From assembly GCA_905373425.1 (NCBI GenBank), contig CAJPST010000062.1, positions 1-11,350 on the forward strand: a stretch of 11,350 nt of DNA, given 5' to 3'. The DNA comes from an uncultured Mesocricetibacter sp. (GTDB lineage Bacteria > Pseudomonadota > Gammaproteobacteria > Enterobacterales > Pasteurellaceae). This document shows positions 1 through 6,567 of this stretch, piece by piece. A program made the position numbers and the translations under genes. Below the pieces are notes generated by a model. It was not told the origin of the DNA. It did no database searches and saw nothing but the letters and a program-made list of their open reading frames with translations. Positions within the stretch are counted from its first letter, which is position 1. Each line of letters opens with the position of its first letter.

Positions 1-21
1 CAAAAAACGTTGCTATTTTTA

Positions 22-30
22 ACCGCACTT
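22..30 (-). repeat. DNA uptake signal sequence (USS)
   Basis: Perfect ACCGCACTT core just downstream of the small secreted-peptide gene. No partner copy in inverted orientation is visible before the window edge, so a USS-pair terminator cannot be shown. Confidence 0.85.
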
Positions 31-49
31 TAAACCTGTTATTGATGCA

Positions 50-169
50 TTAAGCTCTCAATCTTTTCAGGCACTTTCTTACCTTCGTCTTGCACGTAAT
101 GGTATCAACAACATCACTTGCAGCAAAAGTCATATAGGATAATCCCAATAAAAAGAAAAATTTCTTCAT
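50..169 (-). pseudogene. Small secreted-peptide gene, probably frameshifted
   Basis: The reading frame from ATG at 169 to TAA at 50 gives 39 residues. It opens with a signal-peptide-like stretch, MKKFFFLLGLSYMTFAAS, followed by DVVDTIT. After that the frame turns into a basic, cysteine-containing tail (CKTKVRKCLKRLRA). The neighbouring minus frame over 95-39 reads VQDEGKKVPEKIESLMHQ and a stop, a much more natural hydrophilic ending. One base therefore seems to be missing near 95-98, and the ancestral product would be about 44 residues with a cleavable signal and a short amphipathic mature part. AGGG lies 8 bases ahead of the ATG, and a CRP-type promoter lies at the right distance upstream. 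I do not recognise the family. The extent and the frameshift are inference; the leader peptide and promoter are visible. Confidence 0.4.
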
Positions 170-200
170 TTGGTTTTCCCTGTGTGGCTTCGCTTAGTTT

Positions 201-261
201 GTAATGGGTTATCTTCATTTTCTGAGCGTAACCTTACTGTCCATCTACGTCAGCCCATTAC
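201..261 (-). other. Inverted repeat spanning the leader of the small peptide gene
   Basis: GTAATGGG at 201-208 and CCCATTAC at 254-261 are exact 8-base complements. The outer arm begins one base from the predicted transcription start at 262. Inside the loop a second nested pairing is possible: CTGACG with CGCTCAG, with one bulge. The leader RNA could therefore fold into a nested stem ahead of the ribosome binding site. The complementarity is seen directly; any regulatory role is inference. Confidence 0.35.
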
Positions 262-311
262 GTTTTCTATAATAACCAAAAATTTATTTTATTTTTGTGA
301 TCTGTGTAACA
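262..311 (-). promoter_or_regulatory. Predicted class II CRP-dependent promoter
   Basis: TGTGA-N6-TAACA at 296-311 matches the CRP consensus TGTGA-N6-TCACA at 9 of 10 bases and sits in AT-rich flanks. On the minus strand, TATTAT at 274-269 is a 5/6 match to a -10 box. It predicts a start near 262, which puts the CRP centre (303.5) at -41.5, the standard class II position. No good -35 box is present, as is usual for such promoters. The first gene downstream is the small peptide frame beginning at 169, after a leader of about 93 bases. The same bases read on the plus strand give a perfect TATAAT (268-273) but without a -35 box. Confidence 0.55.
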
Positions 312-336
312 CTTTTGACAAATAACTGAAAATTTG

Positions 337-373
337 AGGGGATTACACAAGAGAACCGAAGCAACCCCTTTTT
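337..373 (+). terminator. Possible rho-independent terminator
   Basis: A-GGGG-(A)-TT at 337-344 can pair with AA-CCCC-T at 363-369, with one bulged base and a loop of about 18 bases. It is followed by TTTTT at 369-373. The T-tract points to plus-strand transcription, for which no gene is evident. In the minus direction it could weakly end transcription of the nitroreductase gene. The large loop and the bulge make this uncertain. Confidence 0.25.
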
Positions 374-402
374 ATGTCTATGAATATTAGTTAGAAATTA
401 CT

Positions 403-411
403 AAGTGCGGT
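403..411 (+). repeat. DNA uptake signal sequence (USS)
   Basis: Perfect AAGTGCGGT core followed by an AT-rich stretch, lying in the spacer downstream of the nitroreductase gene. Confidence 0.85.
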
Positions 412-474
412 CGGTTTTATCGTTGTTTTTTACTGATGTATCCAACACCGTAGGCTTACTTATACCGTATATTG

Positions 475-1467
475 TTACTCTGTCGACATAAGACGCGATT
501 CAACATCCCTTCTTAATGAATACGCCATTTTTTTACCATAGCCCATGCGAAGTAGAATAACGGGATATTCTGCTCCAAGCCCCAGCATTTGCGCCATTTG
601 TTCTGCCAGTTCCGGTATTTCGTTCGGCTGGTTGGTATAGGCGTGAGCTATGCCCATTTCTGTCGCTTTGAGCAGAAAACGTTCTAGTGTTCTTCCCAAA
701 TTAATCCATTGTTCAAGTGTATTGTTTTGCACGGTAAACAGCACAAAATGGGATGAAGCGGCAATTTTCTTTTTATCGCTTTTATTTTGCGAGTTGGCAT
801 TAATAGTTTGGGAAATAATGAATTTGGCTAGGAAACGGGGTAGATTTGGTGCACCAAAAACCGCATAGCTTAAGCCATCACGTGTGTCATTTTGATGGCT
901 TTTGTTGTAACGCATCCAGTGCTGTAATTCGGTTTTGAACGCATTATCCTGCATTTGCCGATTGTTACCTGCATAAACTTTTTCGGCGATAGCCTGAAAC
1001 ATTGGTGTGCCGTTTGAAAAAGAATAGATATGAATGCCGGGTTCTGCATGAATTGACTCTAATGCGTCGATATCGCTTTGGGGAATAACGTTACCGTTGT
1101 AGATGCTACGGTTTGTTTGCCGTTTAGATAACTGTGCGAATAAAGGTGAGGGGACACAGTCTTGCTTGGCAAGTTTTACGTGGATTACACCGCTTTCTGT
1201 AATGGATACCTGTGCTTGATAACCTTTATGAGAGGCTGCGATACACAGATTTTCTGTCGCACAACCGAGGCTGACGAATAGTTCGCGATTATCAGGATCA
1301 ACAGCCGGCAGCGAGCAACTGAAATCAGGATGAATATCAATGCCGTCCTTGTGCAGATGAAATTGCCAAGGTTGGGTATTATGTCCCGATGGCGCTTTTG
1401 TCGCATATTCAATCATAAATAAGTAATCGGTATATTGAGGTAAATTTAGCTCGTTTCTCAGTTTCAT
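475..1467 (-). CDS. Nitroreductase-family (Acg-like) FMN oxidoreductase
   Basis: A 330-residue protein of the nitroreductase superfamily, closest in organisation to the Acg group (mycobacterial Rv2032 type), which is about this length. These are cytoplasmic proteins that hold FMN; their physiological substrates are mostly unknown. Visible signatures are the N-terminal APSGHNTQPWQF block (residues 25-36), the acidic DPDNRELFVSLGCATENL stretch, and the C-terminal LLRMGYGK region followed by SLRRDVE. Start choice: the open frame extends 19 codons upstream to 1524, but ATG at 1467 has AAAGGAG at 1474-1480 at ideal spacing, whereas the longer start falls inside the iolC terminator stem. The gene is separated from iolC by that terminator, so it probably has its own promoter. 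Nothing links it functionally to inositol use. Family assignment is firm; the specific reaction is not. Confidence 0.8.
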   Translation of the reverse strand: MKLRNELNLPQYTDYLFMIEYATKAPSGHNTQPWQFHLHKDGIDIHPDFSCSLPAVDPDNRELFVSLGCATENLCIAASHKGYQAQVSITESGVIHVKLAKQDCVPSPLFAQLSKRQTNRSIYNGNVIPQSDIDALESIHAEPGIHIYSFSNGTPMFQAIAEKVYAGNNRQMQDNAFKTELQHWMRYNKSHQNDTRDGLSYAVFGAPNLPRFLAKFIISQTINANSQNKSDKKKIAASSHFVLFTVQNNTLEQWINLGRTLERFLLKATEMGIAHAYTNQPNEIPELAEQMAQMLGLGAEYPVILLRMGYGKKMAYSLRRDVESRLMSTE

Positions 1468-1516
1468 ATAAGACTCCTTTGAATCAAAAAACGGATTTAT
1501 ATTTTCTATGTAAGGC

Positions 1517-1550
1517 AAAAACACCTTAAATCAGGTTAATTTAAGGTGTT
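1517..1550 (-). terminator. Rho-independent terminator of iolC
   Basis: AACACCTTAAAT (1520-1531) and ATTTAAGGTGTT (1539-1550) form a perfect 12-base stem with a 7-base loop. On the minus strand the stem is followed at once by a T-run (A-run at 1517-1521 on the plus strand). It lies about 30 bases after the iolC stop and separates that gene from the nitroreductase gene. Confidence 0.85.
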
Positions 1551-1579
1551 AATCTATAAAGATTCGTTTTAACAAAGAA

Positions 1580-3493
1580 TTAATTAAAGCGATTTTTCCA
1601 CAGTTTAATTAACCGTCTATAGCGTTCCGAAACAGCATCAATTAGCTGCCTATCATCAAGCTTACCAGCCAACCAGTCTGCTGAAGGTTGTCCGAAAATA
1701 GTGCGTCCGACCGCAAAACCTTTTACCAACGGAGCATTGGCCGAGTCTTTGAATACTTTTTCGAAATGTTCTTCCGGCGCATCTAAACCAAGAATCAGAA
1801 TTCCGCGGCAATAAGGATCATGTTGCTCAATCACATGGCTGATATCCGCCCAGGTTTTTGCCGATACGCCCGGCAGCTTCCACCAGTCGGGTTTAATGCC
1901 TAGACTGTAGAAATGAGACAGTATGTCTGTGTAGTAACTTTCTTGTTGTTCCATGTCTGCCGGTAGAATAACTTCAATTAGCAATTCGTGGTCGGTGCGA
2001 CAACAGGCTTGATATACTTGTTTTAGCGTTGCGTCCTGCTCCGCTTTCATTTCGGCACTGTCTTGCGGATGATAGAACACCAAACATTTCACCACATGTT
2101 CTGCCGGCCAACCGATTAACTGACTGCCTAGATCTCCGTGTTCCAGACGTAATGGACGGGAGGATGGTAATTCGATAGGGCGTCCAATCCACCATTTTTT
2201 ACCGGTAATTTCATTTAATGCGGCCTGACCAAAAGTCGTATCTGCCAAAACACCGGCATGACCGTCGTAAATACTCTCTTCGCGTGCGGTTTGTTCTGCA
2301 GCATTAGCCAATAATGTTTTCAGTTTTGGAATTCGTTTCAAATCCGCACCGCACTTTTTAGCCATATCAACCAGTTGTTTACGGTGGTCAAAAGCAAAAA
2401 TACACAGATCATTCCACTGTGCTTTGCGGGTGGTTACTCGGTGCAGATGGTTAAGTTTTTCATCTAAATCCGGGCGTGGCACTGACTCGGCTCGTGCTAG
2501 GTAGTCATCCAGTTCGGTTTTGGTTGGCATGGCAGGTGCGCAACCGTGACGAGAAACTACCAGAGCACCGCAGGCATTAGCGTAACGACAGGCTTGTTCC
2601 CAACCTTCATTATTAATATAACCGCGAATCAAACCTGACATAAAGGCATCGCCTGCACCAAGCACATTTAATACCTCAACACGAACACCGTACACGTTTA
2701 AACCACCGTCAAGATCGTTCGGAATATCACCCTCAAACACCGAGCAGCCCAGAGCTCCACGTTTACACACTAATGTGGCGTGGCTTACTTTACGAACATT
2801 CTTCAACGCGGTGAGAGTATCGGTAGAACCGCCGGCGATATGAAATTCTTCTTCTGTACCAACCAATACATCAAAGTGATGCAATACTTCCTGTAAAGAT
2901 TTGGTGACCGCTTCCGAATCAATATAACGGGTTTCCCCATCGCCTAAGGACGTTAAGCCCCACAATACCGGGCGATAATCAATATCAAGCAGGCGCTTAG
3001 TGTTATTACGGCCGGCATATTCCAATGCAGTGAGTACTGCTTCACGGGTATTCGGGTGGGATAAATGCGTTCCGGTAATGGCTAAAGCTTTTGCTGAGGC
3101 GATGTAATCTTCACTGAAGTCATTTTTAGTGATCGCCATATCTGCGCAATTATCGCGGTAGAAAATCAGCGGGAAAGTATCTTGATCTTTAATTCCCAAA
3201 ATAACCAGCGCGGTTAAGCGTTCCTTATCTGTAATCAGATGGCTGGTATCCACACCTACGCGTTGCAGTTCTTCACGAAGAAAGCGCCCCATATGCTCGT
3301 CGTCGACGCGAGCTAACATGGATGATTTTACACCTTGTACCGCCGTACCGTAAGCTACGTTACCGGATGAACCGCCGAGATATTTTGAAAATGACGAGGC
3401 ATCTTCCAGACGGGAGCCGATTTGTTGTGCGTAGAGATCCACTGCAACACGTCCTAGACAGATTAAGTCTAAGGTTTTTTCTGTCGTTTTCAT
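1580..3493 (-). CDS. iolC: Bifunctional 5-dehydro-2-deoxygluconokinase / DUF2090 aldolase-like protein
   Basis: A 637-residue cytoplasmic enzyme of myo-inositol catabolism. The N-terminal part (about 1-325) is a PfkB-family sugar kinase that phosphorylates 5-dehydro-2-deoxygluconate. It shows the substrate-side GGSSGNVAYG motif (40-49) and the C-terminal signature LNVLGAGDAFMSGL, whose Asp near 282 is the catalytic base. The rest (about 345-637) is a DUF2090 domain with a class I aldolase-like look (IFAFDHRKQL, YDGHAGVLAD, WWIGRPIELP, GFAVGRTIF). In this fused architecture it is generally annotated as the 5-dehydro-2-deoxyphosphogluconate aldolase, the next step of the pathway. AAGGA precedes the ATG. 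Length and motifs are normal and there are no internal stops. It is transcribed divergently from iolD across a shared control region and ends at a strong terminator. The kinase call is firm; the aldolase role is known from annotation rather than from residues I can check. Confidence 0.92.
   Translation of the reverse strand: MKTTEKTLDLICLGRVAVDLYAQQIGSRLEDASSFSKYLGGSSGNVAYGTAVQGVKSSMLARVDDEHMGRFLREELQRVGVDTSHLITDKERLTALVILGIKDQDTFPLIFYRDNCADMAITKNDFSEDYIASAKALAITGTHLSHPNTREAVLTALEYAGRNNTKRLLDIDYRPVLWGLTSLGDGETRYIDSEAVTKSLQEVLHHFDVLVGTEEEFHIAGGSTDTLTALKNVRKVSHATLVCKRGALGCSVFEGDIPNDLDGGLNVYGVRVEVLNVLGAGDAFMSGLIRGYINNEGWEQACRYANACGALVVSRHGCAPAMPTKTELDDYLARAESVPRPDLDEKLNHLHRVTTRKAQWNDLCIFAFDHRKQLVDMAKKCGADLKRIPKLKTLLANAAEQTAREESIYDGHAGVLADTTFGQAALNEITGKKWWIGRPIELPSSRPLRLEHGDLGSQLIGWPAEHVVKCLVFYHPQDSAEMKAEQDATLKQVYQACCRTDHELLIEVILPADMEQQESYYTDILSHFYSLGIKPDWWKLPGVSAKTWADISHVIEQHDPYCRGILILGLDAPEEHFEKVFKDSANAPLVKGFAVGRTIFGQPSADWLAGKLDDRQLIDAVSERYRRLIKLWKNRFN
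2348..2356 (-). repeat. DNA uptake signal sequence (USS)
   Basis: Perfect ACCGCACTT core inside iolC, in the DUF2090-encoding part. Confidence 0.85.
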
Positions 3494-3530
3494 TGTATTT
3501 TCCTTCTATATTCGATTAATAGTTAGAAAC

Positions 3531-3567
3531 ATGGTAGATAATGGTTAAATTGAAACATATATTTCAA
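3531..3567 (-). promoter_or_regulatory. Predicted iolC promoter with overlapping operator
   Basis: On the minus strand TTGAAA (3567-3562, 5/6 to the -35 box) and CATTAT (3543-3538, 4/6 to the -10 box) are 18 bases apart. They predict a start near 3531, a leader of about 38 bases before the iolC ATG. The palindrome TGAAACATATATTTCA (3551-3566) covers the -35 box, so a repressor bound there would block polymerase. An IolR of the RpiR family is the natural candidate, but the regulator is not in this window and its motif is not established here. Confidence 0.4.
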
Positions 3568-3584
3568 AAAGTAAAATATTTATT

Positions 3585-3600
3585 TGAGACATTTGTCACA
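3585..3600 (-). promoter_or_regulatory. CRP binding site in the iolC-iolD intergenic region
   Basis: TGAGA-N6-TCACA matches the CRP consensus at 9 of 10 bases. Its centre (3592.5) is exactly -61.5 from the predicted iolC start at 3531, the class I activation position. Catabolite control of inositol genes is expected biologically. It may also act on iolD from further upstream. Confidence 0.6.
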
Positions 3601-3626
3601 AAATAAAGCAAAACAATGAAAAAAAA

Positions 3627-3642
3627 TTAGAGTTGGATCACA
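3627..3642 (+). promoter_or_regulatory. Weak second CRP-like site with possible upstream iolD promoter
   Basis: TTAGA-N6-TCACA is a weaker CRP match, with one good half-site. Downstream, TTGGTT (3660-3665) and CATAAT (3683-3688) are 17 bases apart and predict a start near 3695, which would put this site at about -60.5. The agreement in spacing is suggestive, but both boxes and the left half-site are poor. Confidence 0.25.
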
Positions 3643-3736
3643 AAATCTTTGTTTCATGATTGGTTTTTCTATCACCTGAATTCATAATAGCACAGTATTC
3701 TTCAATTTTGAGAACAGTATAACAAAGGAAATTAAC

Positions 3737-3765
3737 ATAGAGATGTGCAATTTCTTGATCTCTAT
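3737..3765. other. Perfect inverted repeat upstream of iolD
   Basis: ATAGAGAT (3737-3744) and ATCTCTAT (3758-3765) are exact complements separated by 13 bases. The element lies roughly 65-95 bases before the proximal iolD start. It has no T-tract, so it is not a terminator. It could be a regulator site with half-sites 21 bases apart (two helical turns) or a leader hairpin if iolD is transcribed from further upstream. Confidence 0.35.
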
Positions 3766-3773
3766 CGCGAAAA

Positions 3774-3800
3774 TGAAATTTTTTTTTCATAAATATTTCA
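3774..3800 (+). promoter_or_regulatory. Operator-like palindrome plus extra half-site at iolD
   Basis: TGAAA-TTTTTT-TTTCA at 3774-3789 has the same half-sites and the same 6-base spacing as the palindrome at the iolC promoter. A third half-site, TTTCA at 3796-3800, follows with the same 11-base period. This strongly suggests one regulator acting on both divergent promoters. The regulator's identity (IolR-like) is inference. Confidence 0.45.
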
Positions 3801-3825
3801 TTTGGAATATATGCTTGGTTATACT
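3796..3825 (+). promoter_or_regulatory. Predicted proximal iolD promoter
   Basis: TATACT at 3820-3825 is a 5/6 match to the -10 box and lies about 39 bases before the iolD ATG. The only -35 candidate at usable spacing is TTTCAT (3796-3801), a poor match that overlaps the third regulator half-site. A weak -35 would fit an activator-dependent, repressible promoter. Confidence 0.3.
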
Positions 3826-4097
3826 AAGAGTAGATTGAACACTAAATGGTTAGGAGAAGCGTTATGAAAACAGTCAGACTTACCGTAGCACAAGCCTTAG
3901 TTAAATTCCTCGATAATCAATACGTGGAATTTGATGGCAAAGTGACGAAATTCGTTAAAGGTATTTTCGGTCACGGCAATGTGCTGGGATTAGGGCAAGC
4001 ACTGGAACAAGATAGCGGTGATTTAATTTTACGTCAGGGACGTAATGAGCAGGGTATGGCGCATGCTGCAATCGGTTTTGCCAAACAGAATTTGCGT

Positions 4098-4103
4098 AAA
4101 AAA
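4098..4103 (+). other. A6 tract at the iolD frame break
   Basis: Two in-frame Lys codons AAA AAA followed by TCT. A -1 shift here changes TCT to ATC and restores the conserved IolD reading. It is equally explained by loss of one A from an A7 run. Confidence 0.8.
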
Positions 4104-4912
4104 TCTATGCTTGTACGTCTTCCGTCGGCCCCGGAGCTGCGAATATGATTACTGCTGCTGCAACGGCGACTGCCAACCGCATTCCTGTTCTTTTGTTACC
4201 GGGAGATACCTTTGCTACCCGCCAGCCGGATCCGGTGTTGCAACAAATGGAACAATTCCATGACTTAACCTTAACTACCAACGATGGATTCCGAGCCGTA
4301 AGTAAATACTGGGATCGCATTAACCGCCCTGAACAATTGATGACTGCATGTATTAATGCCATGCGTGTATTAACCGACCCGGCAGATACCGGAGCGGTAA
4401 CTATTTGCGTGCCACAAGACGTGCAGGGTGAGGCCTATGATTTTCCTGATTATTTCCTACAAAAACGTGTTCACCGTATTGAGCGTACGCCGCCAACGGA
4501 TGAAATGCTACAAACAGCATTAGACTTAATTAAATGTAAGAAAAAACCATTAATCGTTTGTGGCGGCGGGGTGCGTTATTCCGAAGCGGCAGAACAACTG
4601 AAAGCCTTTGCCGAAGCCTTTGATATTCCGTTTGCGGAAACCCAAGCAGGTAAAAGTGTGGTCGTTTCCGATTATGTTTTGAATGTGGGGGGCGTGGGCG
4701 AGACCGGCTGTTTAAGTGCAAACTTGCTTGCCAAAGAGGCAGATTTAGTGATCGGTATCGGTACCCGCTATACGGATTTCACCACATCATCTAAGTGGAT
4801 TTTCCAAAATCCGGATGTTGCTTACCTTAATATTAATGTGGCACGTTTCGATGCTTATAAATTAGACGGCGTGCAAGTTACCGCAGATGCGAAGAAAACG
4901 CTCGAAAAACTG

Positions 4913-4921
4913 ACCGCACTT
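4913..4921 (-). repeat. DNA uptake signal sequence (USS)
   Basis: Perfect ACCGCACTT core inside iolD, encoding part of the LTALLAP stretch. Confidence 0.85.
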
Positions 4922-5868
4922 TTAGCACCGACCGGATATCGGGCGCAATGGGGAGAGCGTATTCAAGAAGTGAAACGCCTTTTTGCAGAAGAGTTACACC
5001 GTGTTTATCACGCGACCTATACCGGCAAAGACTTTGTTCCGGAAGTGGATGACCGTTTAGAGCGTGATACGGTATTTGACGAATTTATCAAACTAACCGG
5101 CTCCAGTATGACCCAATCCCGCGTGCTTGGTATTTTAAACGAGACATTAGGGGACACAGATGTCATTGTCGGTGCAGCAGGAAGCTTGCCGGGAGACTTA
5201 CAACGTACATGGCAATCGAAAGGAACGGATACCTATCACTTGGAATACGGCTATTCCTGTATGGGATATGAGATTAACGCTGCTTTGGGCGTGAAAATTG
5301 CTAATCCGCAACGTGAGGTGTATGCCTTGCTGGGGGATGGTTCCTATATGATGTTGCACTCGGAATTGGTGACTTCTATCCAAGAGCATAAAAAAATCAA
5401 TGTTGTGTTGTTTGTTAATATGACAAACGGTTGTATCAATAATCTGGAAATCGGGAACGGTATGGACAGTTACGGTACGGAATTCCGTTTTAGAAACAAA
5501 GAAACTAACAAACTGGATGGTGCTTTTGTACCGGTGGATTTTGCCATAAATGCGGCATCTTACGGTTGTAAAACTTATAAAGTCACTACCGAGACCGAGC
5601 TTTATGCCGCCCTTGAAGATGCGAAGAAACAAACGGTTTCGACATTAATTGATGTTAAAGTGTTACCGAAAACCATGGTGCATGGTTATGGCGCTTGGTG
5701 GAATGTGGGATTGGCATCAGTGGCGGAAAAGGACACCGTGAATGAAGCCTATGAGGAATTACGTCAACGCAGAAGCGAAGCCAGACGCTATTAATGGATA
5801 ACGTGGGTGGCTATGAACACTCTCTACTCATTTACATTTATCACTTAATTTTACAGAAGGAAAAAATA

Positions 5869-6567
5869 ATGAAAGCGGAAAATGTGAAATTGGGGATTGC
5901 CCCTATCGGTTGGACGAATGATGACTTACCGGAACTTGGTGCGGAAAACACCTTTGAGCAATGTGTCAGTGAAATGGCATTGGCCGGTTATGTCGGTTGT
6001 GAGGTGGGTAATAAATATCCGCGTGATGTTGCCGTATTAAAACACAAATTAGATGTACGTGGCATTCAAATTTGTAATGCATGGTTTAGTACTTTCTTCG
6101 TAGACGGTAAAAAAGAGCAGACCATTAAAGATTTCATTGCTCACCGTGATTTTTTACATGCCATGGGCGCCAAGGTGATTGGCTGTTCTGAACAAAGCCG
6201 CAGTATTCAAGGCACGACGAAATCTGTCTTTAAAGAAAAACCGGTATTCAATGACGAAGACTGGCAGCGTTTGGCAGAAGGTTATAATGAGTTGGCAAAA
6301 ATGGCTGCGGAAAAGGGAATGAAGGTTTGCCTACATCACCATATGGGCACGGGTATTCAAACACCGGCGGAAGTAGATCGTTATATGGAAGTAGTAAATG
6401 ACGATGTGTATTTATTGTTTGATTCCGGCCACTTATATTATTCCGAAGGCTGCCAAAAAGCGATGTTAAGCGTATTGGAAAAATATATCGATCGCATCAT
6501 TCACGTTCACTTAAAAGATGTGCGTGATGAAGTTGTGGCAGAAGTGAAGGCTAAAGATCTAATTTAG
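5869..6567 (+). pseudogene. iolE: 3'-truncated inosose (2-keto-myo-inositol) dehydratase
   Basis: IolE dehydrates scyllo-inosose to the diketone used by IolD; it is a metal-dependent xylose-isomerase-like TIM barrel of about 298 residues. Here ATG 5869, preceded by AAGGA, begins MKAENVKLGIAPIGWTNDDLP. The frame shows GYVGCEVGNKYP, CLHHHMGTGIQTPAEVD, LLFDSGHLYYSEG and HVHLKDVRDEVVAEVKAKDL, then stops after one foreign residue (I) at 232 residues. The missing tail normally carries the GDG-x-IDF loop and the VVEAEQDP strand with a metal-ligand Glu, and none of it is found in any frame downstream. A 3' deletion is therefore more likely than a point mutation, and the product is probably inactive. 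It follows iolD by 74 bases, presumably in one operon. An upstream in-frame ATG at 5794 has no ribosome binding site and adds a non-homologous extension. Confidence 0.85.

Larger units (their letters stand above)
3864..5794 (+). pseudogene. iolD: Disrupted 3D-(3,5/4)-trihydroxycyclohexane-1,2-dione hydrolase
   Basis: IolD is the ThDP-dependent ring-opening hydrolase of inositol catabolism. The true start is ATG 3864, with AGGAG upstream; the frame also opens at 3846 without one. The first frame encodes MKTVRLTVAQ through the catalytic-Glu motif GRNEQGMAHAA, then turns to nonsense after NLRKK and stops at 4148. The expected continuation, IYACTSSVGPGAANMITAAA, is in the -1 frame, joining at an A6 tract (4098-4103) where seven A's would keep the frame. 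The rest (ATRQPDPVLQQ, AGSLPGDLQR, EYGYSCMGYE, GDGSYMMLHSEL) runs intact to 5794; rejoined, it is 643 residues, near full length. Two more anomalies: GIFGHGN lacks the three residues normally found in GIF-x-IF-GHGN, and the usual LFDN beside the Mg ligand Asn reads LFVN. Slippage at A6 could still make some full-length product, but three changes together favour a pseudogene. Confidence 0.85.

Noticed and set aside
1468..1524. Longer start for the nitroreductase gene
   Set aside because: The start codon would lie inside the iolC terminator stem, and the perfect AAAGGAG belongs to ATG 1467.
3846..3863. Upstream in-frame ATG for iolD (MVRRSV extension)
   Set aside because: It has no ribosome binding site and extends beyond the conserved IolD N-terminus; the AGGAG falls between it and the true ATG at 3864.
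5198..5632. 144-codon minus-strand open frame inside iolD
   Set aside because: It is antisense to conserved ThDP-enzyme sequence, lacks a recognisable domain, and is explained as a shadow frame.
5794..5868. ATG at 5794 as the iolE start, overlapping the iolD stop
   Set aside because: The 25 extra residues resemble no IolE, and AAGGA sits properly before ATG 5869.
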